From: Prochlorococcus sp. AG-363-P19
Lineage (GTDB): Bacteria; Cyanobacteriota; Cyanobacteriia; PCC-6307; Cyanobiaceae
NCBI GenBank assembly: GCA_003280055.1
Contig: QCGG01000015.1
Span: 1 to 36,126 of the forward strand
DNA length: 36,126 nt
Direction: 5' to 3'
Below the pieces are notes generated by a model. It saw only the letters and a list, made by a program, of their open reading frames with translations. It was not told where the DNA came from and ran no database searches. Made by a program: the position numbers and the translations under genes. This document shows, in pieces, positions 7,141 to 14,298 of the stretch (within the stretch, counting starts at the first letter, position 1; each line of letters opens with the position of its first letter).

Positions 7141-8289
7141 ATGCAGGACAAACTCACCCTGATGATCCCTGGGCCAACACCAGTTCCAGAAACAGTACTT
7201 AGAGCAATAGGGCGTCATCCTATTGGGCATAGAAGTAGTGAATTTCAAGGTTTAGTAAAAAGAACCAGTGAGCAATTGCGTTGGCTCCATCAAACCACTA
7301 ACGATGTGTTGGTTATCACTGGCAGTGGCACCGCTGCCATGGAAGCCGGCATCATCAATACTTTAAGTAAAGGAGACAAAGTTTTATGTGGCGCAAATGG
7401 AAAATTTGGTGAGAGATGGGTCAAAGTTGCCAAAGCCTATGGTCTCGAAGTAACAGTCATAAAAGAAGAATGGGGAAAGCCTTTAGATCCAAATAAATTC
7501 AAAATAGAGCTTGAAGCTGATACAAAAAAAGAAATACGTGCGGTAATACTGACTCACTCAGAAACATCAACAGGTGTGATCAATGATTTAAAAAGCATTA
7601 GTGAGCATGTTCAATTACATGGCAATGCCCTCACCATTGCAGATTGTGTAACCAGTCTTGGAGCCTGCAATGTACCAATGGATGAATGGAAGCTTGATGT
7701 TGTTGCATCTGGATCTCAAAAAGGCTACATGATTCCACCTGGCTTAAGCTTTGTCGCTATGAGTGACAAAGCATGGAAAGCATATGAAAGGTCAAATCTT
7801 CCAAAATTTTATCTTGATCTTGGATTATATAAATCCACTTGTCTAAAAAATAGTAATCCTTTTACTCCTGCAGTAAATTTATATTTTGGACTAGAGAAAT
7901 CTCTATCAATTATGGAGTCTGAAGGCTTATTAAATATTTTCAAGAGGCATTCTAGGCATAAAGATGCTGTACAAGCTGCTATGAAAGCCATGAAATTACC
8001 TTTATTTGCACCGGAAACACATGGGAGCCCTTCAATTACTGCAGTAGCACCAAACTCGATCAATGCAGAAGAACTCAGAAAAGCGGTTTTAAAAAACTTT
8101 GATATTCTTTTAGCAGGAGGACAAGACCATCTAAAAGGAAAAGTTTTTAGGATTGGCCACCTAGGTTTTGTTAATGATAGAGATATCCTAATGGCAATAG
8201 CTGCTATTGAGGCAACTTTAAAATCTCTAACATTAAACGAAGCGATGCCTGGGATAGGAGTTGCTGCAGCAACTGAAATTTTAGCCTAA
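7141..8289 (+). CDS. Class V aminotransferase (alanine/serine-glyoxylate aminotransferase-like)
   Basis: This is a PLP-dependent fold-type I enzyme of the AGT/SPT/PucG group. In cyanobacteria such proteins are often labelled soluble hydrogenase 42 kDa subunit; the aminotransferase assignment is better supported. Motifs are MIPGPTPVPETVL at the N terminus, the glycine-rich cofactor region TGSGTAAMEAG (about 60-70), the Asp pairing with the PLP nitrogen in ADCVTSLG (Asp 168), and the Schiff-base lysine in SGSQKGYMIPPG (Lys 194). Length (382 aa) fits. A photorespiratory glyoxylate-to-glycine role is plausible, but substrate cannot be read from sequence. A tRNA-Gly gene follows 46 bp downstream. 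Confidence 0.9.
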   Translation: MQDKLTLMIPGPTPVPETVLRAIGRHPIGHRSSEFQGLVKRTSEQLRWLHQTTNDVLVITGSGTAAMEAGIINTLSKGDKVLCGANGKFGERWVKVAKAYGLEVTVIKEEWGKPLDPNKFKIELEADTKKEIRAVILTHSETSTGVINDLKSISEHVQLHGNALTIADCVTSLGACNVPMDEWKLDVVASGSQKGYMIPPGLSFVAMSDKAWKAYERSNLPKFYLDLGLYKSTCLKNSNPFTPAVNLYFGLEKSLSIMESEGLLNIFKRHSRHKDAVQAAMKAMKLPLFAPETHGSPSITAVAPNSINAEELRKAVLKNFDILLAGGQDHLKGKVFRIGHLGFVNDRDILMAIAAIEATLKSLTLNEAMPGIGVAAATEILA

Positions 8290-8321
8290 AGTCATGGTAC
8301 AAGAAGCTGCAAATCTGTTAC

Positions 8322-8327
8322 TATAAG
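8322..8327 (+). promoter_or_regulatory. Possible -10 box for tRNA-Gly
   Basis: TATAAG ends 8 nt before the tRNA 5' end, a usual distance from -10 box to start. No convincing -35 box is visible, so this is weak. Confidence 0.3.
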
Positions 8328-8335
8328 AAATAGGT

Positions 8336-8407
8336 GCGGGTGTAATTCAGCGGTAGAATGTCAGCTTCCCAAGCTGAACGTCGCCGGTTCGATTCCGGTC
8401 ACCCGCT
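8336..8407 (+). tRNA. tRNA-Gly (anticodon CCC)
   Basis: A complete 72-nt cloverleaf. The acceptor stem is GCGGGTG paired with CACCCGC, with discriminator T. The D stem is ATTC/GAAT, and the anticodon stem TCAGC/GCTGA has loop TTCCCAA, giving anticodon CCC. The T arm is GCCGG-TTCGATT-CCGGT. CCA is not encoded; the next bases are TAA. It decodes GGG. Confidence 0.96.
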
Positions 8408-8507
8408 TAAGAGTGGATACTTGCTTTAATAAGAATTATTGATGTAGCTAATGCTAAGGATGTCTCCAAATAATGTAATTTAAAATTAATAGCAAAATTA
8501 TATTAAT

Positions 8508-8699
8508 TCAAACCCTTGGTTTGATTAGCTGCAAAACTTGAGGTCCAACTGCGACAGCACGACGTTCCTGATCTAAAGCCTTCAAAATCAACATGCCAGC
8601 TGCATCAATCTCACCAGCTTCAGCTTTTAAAGATGCAGCATCAAAAAAACTAACCGCTGCTTTAAAATAAGCCTCACGTTTACTGGGCGAAGCGCTCAT
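8508..8699 (-). CDS. Small conserved-type protein, 63 aa, unknown function
   Basis: An ATG-started soluble protein rich in Ala, Glu and Lys (MSASPSKREAYFKAAVSFFD ...), predicted almost wholly helical. It ends in LQLIKPRV. There is no signal peptide, membrane segment or metal motif. Its composition and the AGEIDAAGMLILKALDQERR segment look like real helical protein rather than a shadow, and no better frame overlaps it. The style matches short hypotheticals of marine picocyanobacteria. It stands alone, facing the tRNA. Confidence 0.65.
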   Translation of the reverse strand: MSASPSKREAYFKAAVSFFDAASLKAEAGEIDAAGMLILKALDQERRAVAVGPQVLQLIKPRV

Positions 8700-8799
8700 T
8701 TGGATTCAAGTTCTTAGAATAGAGTAAGTCAAGACTTCTTAAATGAAGTTCTTAAATTTTAGGCTAAACCGCCTTTTAATTAACCACTAATATTATATA

Positions 8800-8839
8800 G
8801 CATCAATTTAACCAATTTTCTCAAGAATTGATTTGATGC
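8800..8839. other. Hairpin-forming inverted repeat
   Basis: Outer arms GCATCAA (8800-8806) and TTGATGC (8833-8839) enclose inner arms CAATT (8813-8817) and AATTG (8826-8830), giving 12 potential pairs with an internal bulge. No U-tract follows on either strand, so a simple terminator is unlikely. It may be part of an RNA leader or a small RNA. Confidence 0.35.
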
Positions 8840-8876
8840 ATTCCTAAGGGTTAAAAAAATTGAAACGAATCAGAAT

Positions 8877-8997
8877 CTAATGGCTGAGCAGAAGATCAGC
8901 AAGCTTGTGTATCCAATCAGCTAAATCCTTTATGTTACTTAGTAATTAGCACCAAAAATGCTAATCCTATCAGTAAAAAAGGATAAAATACTTACAT
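8877..8997 (-). pseudogene. Possible broken small membrane protein
   Basis: On the minus strand one frame reads FYPFLLIGLAFLVLITK then stop, a good transmembrane helix. The next frame continues LSNIKDLADWIHKLADLLLS then H-stop, an amphipathic helix. A one-base insertion around 8945 would explain the break. An ATG at 8995-8997 is followed at once by TAA, so the 5' end also seems damaged. Small picocyanobacterial proteins with one membrane helix plus a helical tail are common. The case rests on composition only. Confidence 0.3.
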
Positions 8998-9071
8998 GAA
9001 TTGTTATTTGAATGCTTAACTTTTATCCCTAGGTCAATTAGTCATTGGGCTAATGTTTGTAAAACACAACC

Positions 9072-9350
9072 TTATGCAGCAAGCTGATCGTCTTCATCAT
9101 TGCCTGTCTGATCTATATGGTTTAGCGGATTCGATATTTCCAACAAGTCCTGACACTCCTTAAGCAATTGCTCCACACCATCCAACATCGCTAATTCCTC
9201 TTCCGGAGGTTCCGTTTGCGCTGAATTCAACTGCAATTCGAGAGCCTCTTGACGTTGCTCAACCTTCACCAATCTTTGTGATAAGGCAGTAATTGTCTGA
9301 GCAAGATCTTCCGCAGTTCTAGTAATCCTGAAAGAGCATGATGAAGACAT
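9072..9350 (-). CDS. Small acidic coiled-coil protein, unknown function
   Basis: The open frame begins at 9383, but the first 11 codons (MLSSVVVLIFS) look unrelated to a soluble protein. I choose the ATG at 9348-9350 (MSSSCSFRITRTAEDLAQ), giving 92 aa. If the longer form is used, the N terminus could be a short signal or anchor. Residues about 12-45 form a heptad-like coiled coil (LAQTITALSQRLVKVEQRQE). The C-terminal half is strongly acidic (EEELAMLDGVEQLLKECQDL; DEDDQLAA). I recognise no family. An assembly or regulatory role through the coiled coil is only a possibility. Confidence 0.65.
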   Translation of the reverse strand: MSSSCSFRITRTAEDLAQTITALSQRLVKVEQRQEALELQLNSAQTEPPEEELAMLDGVEQLLKECQDLLEISNPLNHIDQTGNDEDDQLAA

Positions 9351-9438
9351 CGAAAAAATTAGCACTACAACAGATGACAACACATAGGCTGCTCAAGCTC
9401 AAGTCTTGAAGAAACTTATTGTCAAAGCGAAATTTCTC

Positions 9439-9588
9439 TCAAACTAGATTAGCAGCGCCAGTGATCGATACCTCTTTGGGAACTTCGTCCATCTGTCTAA
9501 TTAACGGGGGCTTTGATAGATCTACTAACTCTTCAAACTGGAAGCTAAAGCAATTATCGCTGGCAAATGAGTGACTATGAGTGGTCAA
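9439..9588 (-). CDS. Candidate small gene, 49 aa
   Basis: This reads TTG-ACC-ACT, giving M/L-TTHSHSFASDNCFSFQFEE and then LVDLSKPPLIRQMDEVPKEV SITGAANLV-stop. The balanced composition (FEELVDLSKPP, MDEVPKE) is protein-like, unlike the random frames around it. Only a TTG start is available, or the 5' end is lost. There is no signal peptide or membrane segment. It lies just upstream of the acidic coiled-coil gene, 88 bp away on the same strand. I do not recognise it; it may be an intact small gene or a 3' remnant. Confidence 0.45.
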   Translation of the reverse strand: MTTHSHSFASDNCFSFQFEELVDLSKPPLIRQMDEVPKEVSITGAANLV

Positions 9589-9616
9589 ATCTAAGATGCT
9601 CGATGCCCACTAGGCA

Positions 9617-9993
9617 CTAGAACAAGCTTGAAGCTAGAAATTAGAACAGTAATTGGAACTGAAGCACCTGCAAAAAGGCTATTCGGAACAAATTGAATTC
9701 TTTAGAAATCGACATTACTAACAAGTGTTCATCTTGTCCTATAAGGGATTGGCCTTTTCTTCTGAAGTGGTTGATAGCTGGGCATTAACCCTATCGTTTC
9801 ACTTTTAGGAGTCTCTACAAGTTCCATTCTTGGAATGAAACTCGCTGGTAAGAGTTTGGAGTTAGTGCCTCAGAAGCTGTAAAAGCTAAAACAAGGCTAA
9901 TCAAGGATCTTGTGGATCTTCCATGAACAGAGAAATCATGATGCTCACTGGGCATATCAAATCCCTGATGAAGCCTGGACAGAACGAAAATAA
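9617..9993 (+). pseudogene. Decayed coding region with stops and frameshifts
   Basis: The 9617-9718 part, read in frame, gives coiled-coil-like sequence (KLEQ-stop-LELKHLQKGYSEQIEF) with three internal stops. The 9816-9923 part reads YKFHSWNETRW-stop-EFGVSASEAVKAK TRLIKDLVDLP. A +1 shift then continues HEQRNHDAHWAYQIPDEAWT ERK to a double stop at 9991-9996. The tryptophan-rich, charged composition and clean final stop look like former protein. No single intact frame exists. The two parts may be one gene or two. I cannot name the family. Confidence 0.45.
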
Positions 9994-10029
9994 TAGATAA
10001 ATTGACTGAAAATAAGTTGTTATTAAGTC

Positions 10030-10446
10030 ATGAAACTGAATAACGGGCTGCTAAAAATTTCATTGCTCTGTTTAGGGTTTACCAGTATTGGAATGACTAT
10101 CCCAAATGCAAAGGCAGCTGATCTAAACACTCAAGGAGGGAAAGGAGCAAAGGTTTATTGCTATATGCGTAGCAATGGTAATGCTCATGAAGTTAGCTGG
10201 AATGCCTCTTACGCCCTACTAAAAAGACAATCCAATAGCATGTTCAAAACCTCACCAAAACATGCCGCAGTAATGATTACTGAAGCAGTTGTGCAAGACC
10301 CAAACAAATTTCCAAATTGTGGACAATATCTTGGGGATCTTTTTCAACCAAAGGAAACACCAATCAAATCTGCCAACATAAACAACATTCAAACCAATCA
10401 AGATAGCAAATACAATACAAACAGTGCTAGCCGATATAATTACTAA
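10030..10446 (+). CDS. Exported small protein, picocyanobacterial type, unknown function
   Basis: This 138-aa protein has a Sec signal peptide (MKLNNGLLKISLLCLGFTSI..., cleavage after PNAKA near residue 29). The mature domain contains GGKGAKVYCYMRSNGNAHEV, SWNASYALLKRQ, TSPKHAAVMITEAVVQDP and FPNCGQYLGDLF. Two cysteines, in YCYM and NCGQ, could pair after export. The last ~30 residues are Asn/Ser/Tyr-rich and look unstructured. I believe this pattern recurs in marine Synechococcus and Prochlorococcus, possibly as a DUF, but assign no function. It overlaps the following lipoprotein gene by 23 bp, which suggests cotranscription. Confidence 0.85.
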   Translation: MKLNNGLLKISLLCLGFTSIGMTIPNAKAADLNTQGGKGAKVYCYMRSNGNAHEVSWNASYALLKRQSNSMFKTSPKHAAVMITEAVVQDPNKFPNCGQYLGDLFQPKETPIKSANINNIQTNQDSKYNTNSASRYNY

Positions 10447-10834
10447 GTCAAGTATCAAAAAACTTGGGGCAATTGTTCTTTCTAGCCTAATAATATCGCT
10501 ATTTGGATGTGATTCAAAAGAAGGGTTTTCCTCTATCAATTCTGAAAACTTGTCAGATTCATGTCTTGAAGGGCTAGTATTAACTGATCTCAAAGAAGCC
10601 CTAAGAAACTGTACATTAATTATTAAAAATAACCCAGAAAAAGCCAAGCATTTAAATGCAAGATCATTAATATATATATTATTAGGTCAAGACAATCTTG
10701 CCTGTATCGATATTAAGTCAGCATTAGATTTAACAAATAAAGAAGGGCAAGACGGTGATCCTTTGTTAGGTCATGAACTAAATATTCGTCATACAAATTG
10801 TATGCAGCGACGTATCATTTCTGGCAACGATTGA
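10424..10834 (+). CDS. Putative lipoprotein with degenerate TPR motif
   Basis: A 136-aa frame starting with GTG inside the end of the preceding gene. A hydrophobic N terminus leads to SLFGCDSKE (Cys 29), a plausible though not ideal lipobox because Phe is at -2. Residues about 45-105 follow a TPR pattern: DLKEALRNCTLIIKNNPEKA, HLNARSLIYILLGQDNLACI, DIKSALDL. This recalls the array at the left of the window, but the sequence is not close. The C terminus is Cys- and Arg-containing (HTNCMQRRI). Its end overlaps the convergent helicase gene by 46 bp. A membrane-anchored adaptor is a guess. Confidence 0.65.
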   Translation: MLADIITKSSIKKLGAIVLSSLIISLFGCDSKEGFSSINSENLSDSCLEGLVLTDLKEALRNCTLIIKNNPEKAKHLNARSLIYILLGQDNLACIDIKSALDLTNKEGQDGDPLLGHELNIRHTNCMQRRIISGND

Positions 10835-12405
10835 CGATCCATAGAAACCTTTTGATTTCCAAGAATTATATTAATCTTTTTGGTTTTCTTCGCAATCAAC
10901 GTATCTACTAACTGATCAGCAAATCCAAGCTGAAACCAGTGACTTTTTAACGGCATATTAGTACCAATCCGGTGACAACGATCCTCTGCCTGATCAACAT
11001 CACCAGGAGTCCATGGACGCTCCAGCAAAACTACATGCTCAGCACGATTAAAGTTCAAACCAAGCCCACCACAGCCATAAGTGGTTAGCAAGAGAGAACT
11101 GGATCCAGATTGAAAATCGTCAATTCCATTATGACGATCTTTAATAGACTGAAAACCAGTTACAAGTTCACCTCCCAAAGTTTCCCTAAGAAGTATTAAA
11201 GGTTTCACAAAACTACTAAAGCAAACAACCGATTCTCTCTTTTCAATAAGTCTTTTAATAAGCGCATGAGCCGCAGGCAACTTAAATTCCGCACCAATCT
11301 GTCTCAAAGCGGTTAAAATAGCTAATGATTCAGCATCAGAACTTATCAACCCTTTCTGAACTCGTAAGCGATACTCATCAACTACTAAAGACAACCTTTT
11401 ATCAAAACCCAAAGCTTGGACAGGATGAAGTTTCACTTCATATTTCTCTCGTGTTTTTGGAGGCAAGTGAAGAACTTGCTTTTTACTGCGGTGCAATATC
11501 AAGGGTTTTAAAAGTTTATTAAGGGCTAAAAGCTTGTTTATTTCACTTCCATCATATAACTCCTTAAACTTATATTTATCTAAAGAAATTGGATGCTGCA
11601 TTGCTGCTAACAAAGGCAGAAGTTGCAATGCTCGGCCACTTTTCATCGGTGTTCCAGTTAACAACCAAATTGCGCGTAATCTTGGATGACGAGCTAAGCG
11701 CAAAAGAGCTTGTGTCCTTTTCGCTTTTAAAGATTGCGCAAAATGTGCTTCATCTACAATTAAAATAGTTTCTTGATCTGGTAAATCCCTGGGTAACTTA
11801 GCCCAACTTTTAAGCACTATTGAAAGCCCAACCACCTCTGCTTCTCTTTCCCAATGTGAGTGTAGACAAGCAGGAGCAACAACCATCACGCCAGCATTTG
11901 TAGATCGAACAATCGCACGTGATGCTAAAAGGGCTGTCAAAGTTTTCCCCAGGCCCATTTCATCAGCAAGCAAAGCAGCTTTTCGAGCTACAAGCCAACT
12001 AACACCAGACGATTGATGAACTAAAGCTTTTCGGCCATCTAACAATTGCTTATCTAAAGAAGCCGCGGCTATTAATTCACTGTGCTCAGGAAGAGGGCGC
12101 AAAGGCTGTCTCAATAACTCCAACCAACTGGCAAGCTCATTAGTTATGAGAAAACGTGAACCAAGTTCTTTAAGAAGTAATGGCGCTGACTCCAAAGGAA
12201 ATTCCCAACCTCCCTGGATCCCAAGCCAAGTACCTTTTGGTCTTATTTTCTTTAACTGTGAATGCGTGACTCCATCGAAAGGAGACTTGACCTGAACTAA
12301 GCCCTCTGCAGATAGATCTAAATAACAACTAGCAGTCACAAACTGGTCTTGCTCTTTCGTAGACACAAGCTCATATTTACTCGGCCTGCAATAGCTGGCA
12401 AGCAA
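10789..12405 (-). CDS. SNF2-family helicase / translocase
   Basis: A DNA-dependent ATPase of superfamily 2. Visible motifs are the Walker A region LADEMGLGKTLTALL (Lys 154), VVAPACLHSHW (Ia), DEAH at 218-221, LLTGTPMKSGR (III, 249-253), LLTTYGCGGLGLNFNRAEHV (V) and QAEDRCHRIG (VI, 472-481). The QxEDRxHRIGQ-like motif and compact size (538 aa) resemble the SMARCAL1/ZRANB3-like branch, which remodels stalled forks. That placement is inference. The start is uncertain: TTG at 12403-12405 or GTG at codon 14 (12366). It is divergent from an HNH nuclease gene 102 bp away. Confidence 0.9.
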   Translation of the reverse strand: MLASYCRPSKYELVSTKEQDQFVTASCYLDLSAEGLVQVKSPFDGVTHSQLKKIRPKGTWLGIQGGWEFPLESAPLLLKELGSRFLITNELASWLELLRQPLRPLPEHSELIAAASLDKQLLDGRKALVHQSSGVSWLVARKAALLADEMGLGKTLTALLASRAIVRSTNAGVMVVAPACLHSHWEREAEVVGLSIVLKSWAKLPRDLPDQETILIVDEAHFAQSLKAKRTQALLRLARHPRLRAIWLLTGTPMKSGRALQLLPLLAAMQHPISLDKYKFKELYDGSEINKLLALNKLLKPLILHRSKKQVLHLPPKTREKYEVKLHPVQALGFDKRLSLVVDEYRLRVQKGLISSDAESLAILTALRQIGAEFKLPAAHALIKRLIEKRESVVCFSSFVKPLILLRETLGGELVTGFQSIKDRHNGIDDFQSGSSSLLLTTYGCGGLGLNFNRAEHVVLLERPWTPGDVDQAEDRCHRIGTNMPLKSHWFQLGFADQLVDTLIAKKTKKINIILGNQKVSMDRQSLPEMIRRCIQFV

Positions 12406-12507
12406 CTACAAAACGAAATATGAAACCTAAAAATTTGCCAATCAAATTAACCGATGGATTGACTAAGCCTTCAAGCAAGGCACAATTTTACTAAGCGACT
12501 AATTAGG

Positions 12508-12939
12508 ATGCACTCAAGGGATGCGGTTTTCCTAGAGGATCTCTGCCCTAAGTTGCGCGTACGGCAATGGAGACAATCACTCCATACATTTACAGGAAAA
12601 AGTTGTATCTATTGCGGGAAATCCTCAGAATCTATTGATCACGTGGTACCCCTTAGTCGTGGTGGCTTAAGTGTGACTGAAAACTGTGTCCCAGCTTGCC
12701 TTTCATGCAATGGAGACAAATCTGACACAGAAGCATTCGATTGGTATAGACGTCAAAAATTTTATGACCCACGAAGAGCGATGGCGATAAGAGCGTGGAT
12801 TGATGGAGATTTAAGATTGGCACTAAGGTTGCTGCAATGGGCAACCCCTGATCAAAAGCGTAGTCCTTCAGAAATTACTAAGAGCAGCAAAATCAAAACA
12901 AAAGATAATGGAGAGGATTGGAGTCTAATCGCCGCATAA
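12508..12939 (+). CDS. HNH endonuclease
   Basis: A 143-aa single-domain HNH nuclease. Zinc ligands CIYC (33/36) and CLSC (64/67) frame the catalytic core SIDHVVPLSRGG (His 45), ENCVPAC (Asn 59) and CNGDKSD. The Arg-rich N terminus (PKLRVRQWRQSLHTF) and the C-terminal WYRRQKFYDPRRAMAIRAW segment are typical of a widely conserved cyanobacterial HNH protein. Substrate is unknown; DNA repair or recombination is more likely than restriction, since no methylase is nearby. It is divergent from the SNF2 helicase. Confidence 0.93.
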   Translation: MHSRDAVFLEDLCPKLRVRQWRQSLHTFTGKSCIYCGKSSESIDHVVPLSRGGLSVTENCVPACLSCNGDKSDTEAFDWYRRQKFYDPRRAMAIRAWIDGDLRLALRLLQWATPDQKRSPSEITKSSKIKTKDNGEDWSLIAA

Positions 12940-12946
12940 AGACCTA

Positions 12947-13126
12947 TCACCAAACTCTACAAGCCGCTAATGAATTATGTTGCTGACAAATATCTGCCTG
13001 TGCAAAAGGTTTTTCAGGTGCTAATAAGGATGCAAAAATTATCGTAATCGAAGCTACTAAAACAAAGAACACCCAATTTGTTTTAGAGGGGCCTATAGCG
13101 CAATGCGGCCTCTGATAAGGCACCAT
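12947..13126 (-). CDS. Small single-pass membrane protein, unknown
   Basis: The frame opens at 13168, but the ATG at 13124-13126 (MVPYQRPHCAIGPSKTNW) gives a more natural 59-aa protein. The extra 14 residues (MSVRSFRVRNSWDT) look like leader sequence. A membrane helix (WVFFVLVASITIIFASLL) is followed by a short tail with two cysteines, DICQQHNSLAACRVW. Tails of this kind occur in small conserved proteins of marine picocyanobacteria. It ends 7 bp from the convergent HNH gene and starts close to the divergent epimerase-like gene. Confidence 0.7.
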   Translation of the reverse strand: MVPYQRPHCAIGPSKTNWVFFVLVASITIIFASLLAPEKPFAQADICQQHNSLAACRVW

Positions 13127-13200
13127 AGTGTCCCAACTATTTCTTACGCGAAAACTCCTAACAGACATGGAACAACCTAACTAGTAATACATTTGTACTT

Positions 13201-14097
13201 ATGCCTAAAGATTTTGTCAAGCCTTTTTGCCCCTTAAAAGCACATTCGAAGCTCTTGATACTTGGCGCAGGATTCAGTGGCCAACGAATCGCAAAAATTG
13301 TAAAAGCCTTAGGAACAGAGGTTTTATGTAGTCGACGAAATATCAATAGTCCAGGAGCAGACTTCCAATTTGACAGCAAAAAACCTGATTTGCCTTCAAT
13401 AGATTCTTTAAAAGACATTACCCATGTTCTTAGTTGTATACCGCCCTCAAACAACGGAGAAGACCCAGTACTCACAAGACTATTGAGACACCTTGAAAAA
13501 ATGCCACTTCAATGGGTTGGATATCTTTCAACAACAGGGGTTTATGGCGACTCAAAGGGTGCATGGGTATCAGAAAAAAATACACCTAAACCAGAACAAC
13601 CCCGAAGCATACGAAGACTCGCCTGTGAACAGGCCTGGGTCAGTTCAGGCTTACCAATTCAGATTCTCCGTCTACCAGGAATTTATGGGCCAAAGCGCTC
13701 AGCTTTGGAAAATCTAACTGGCTCAAAAGGCAAAATTATCGAAAAACCTGGGCAAGTCTTCTCAAGAGTCCATGTTGACGATATTGCAGGTGCTGCATTA
13801 CACCTCATCAATAAAACCACTAAAGGAGAGTGGCCTCTGGTGGTCAACATTGCTGATGATTTGCCTACATCAAATAAAAATGTTTTGAATTATGCAGCCA
13901 AACTACTCAATCAACCCTTGCCAAGGGTTCAACCATTCGAACAAGCTGTTGAAGAAATGAGTTCCATGGCCCTTTCGTTTTGGAAAGAAAATAGAAGAAT
14001 TAGTAATAACCTACTTTGCAAAGAGCTTGGCTATTCACTTCTTCACCCTGACTATCGATCAGGGCTAAGAGACTGTCTCAAATATTTTAAAAGTTAA
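13201..14097 (+). CDS. NAD(P)-binding epimerase-like protein (atypical SDR)
   Basis: A 298-aa Rossmann protein. The nucleotide-binding motif is LLILGAGFSGQRIAKI (GxGxxGxxI, about 18-33). STTGVYGDSKGAWVSE marks the active-site strand of extended SDRs, and LRLPGIYGPKRSALENL and FSRVHVDDIAGAALHLI are the later family motifs. The catalytic YxxxK is replaced by RRLACEQAW, which places it with YeeZ-like atypical SDRs whose substrates are not established. It starts 32 bp from the divergent membrane protein gene and is convergent with the small gene at 14122. Confidence 0.88.
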   Translation: MPKDFVKPFCPLKAHSKLLILGAGFSGQRIAKIVKALGTEVLCSRRNINSPGADFQFDSKKPDLPSIDSLKDITHVLSCIPPSNNGEDPVLTRLLRHLEKMPLQWVGYLSTTGVYGDSKGAWVSEKNTPKPEQPRSIRRLACEQAWVSSGLPIQILRLPGIYGPKRSALENLTGSKGKIIEKPGQVFSRVHVDDIAGAALHLINKTTKGEWPLVVNIADDLPTSNKNVLNYAAKLLNQPLPRVQPFEQAVEEMSSMALSFWKENRRISNNLLCKELGYSLLHPDYRSGLRDCLKYFKS

Positions 14098-14121
14098 AAT
14101 AACGCTTTATACACAAGGCCT

Positions 14122-14298
14122 TTATTCTGACTTTGGTTCCCCAAGAATGAATTCGGACCAATTCATGGGTTGAGTCGGATCTATATCAGTAAACCCAACT
14201 TCATTTAAAAGCTGTGACCATTTGACGACTAACCAACCATCTCTAAGACCTCGCCCTAAACCAAACAACAAAAGTCCAATAAATAACCAACGCAACAT
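14122..14298 (-). CDS. Small membrane protein, 58 aa
   Basis: A short gene on the minus strand that reads MLRWLFIGLLLFGLGRGLRD, then GWLVVKWSQLLNEVGFTDID, then PTQPMNWSEFILGEPKSE-stop. It has an N-terminal membrane helix (3-15), an amphipathic WLVVKWSQLLNEVG helix and an acidic tail, which is strongly protein-like. From memory, similar short proteins lie before pdxA in marine picocyanobacteria. Its ATG (14296-14298 on the plus strand as CAT) overlaps the pdxA ATG at CATG. Function is unknown. Confidence 0.7.
   Translation of the reverse strand: MLRWLFIGLLLFGLGRGLRDGWLVVKWSQLLNEVGFTDIDPTQPMNWSEFILGEPKSE

Larger units (their letters stand above)
8700..9071. other. Gene-poor spacer
   Basis: This 372-bp AT-rich region has no intact gene. 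It contains a two-part inverted repeat at 8800-8839 and a minus-strand stretch (8877-8997) that reads like a broken small membrane protein. The remainder shows nothing I can interpret. Confidence 0.5.

Noticed and set aside
12420-12494. 24-aa ORF (MKPKNLPIKLTDGL...) between helicase and HNH genes
   Set aside because: Too short, with no distinctive features, and located in the shared control region; kept only as a possibility.
14147-14166. ATGAATT/AATTCAT inverted repeat
   Set aside because: It falls inside the coding sequence of the small gene at 14122-14298 and has no terminator features.
14222-14296. TTG-started N-terminal extension of pdxA
   Set aside because: The Pro/Asn-rich extension lacks PdxA similarity and is antisense to a convincing small membrane protein; ATG 14297 gives a normal PdxA.
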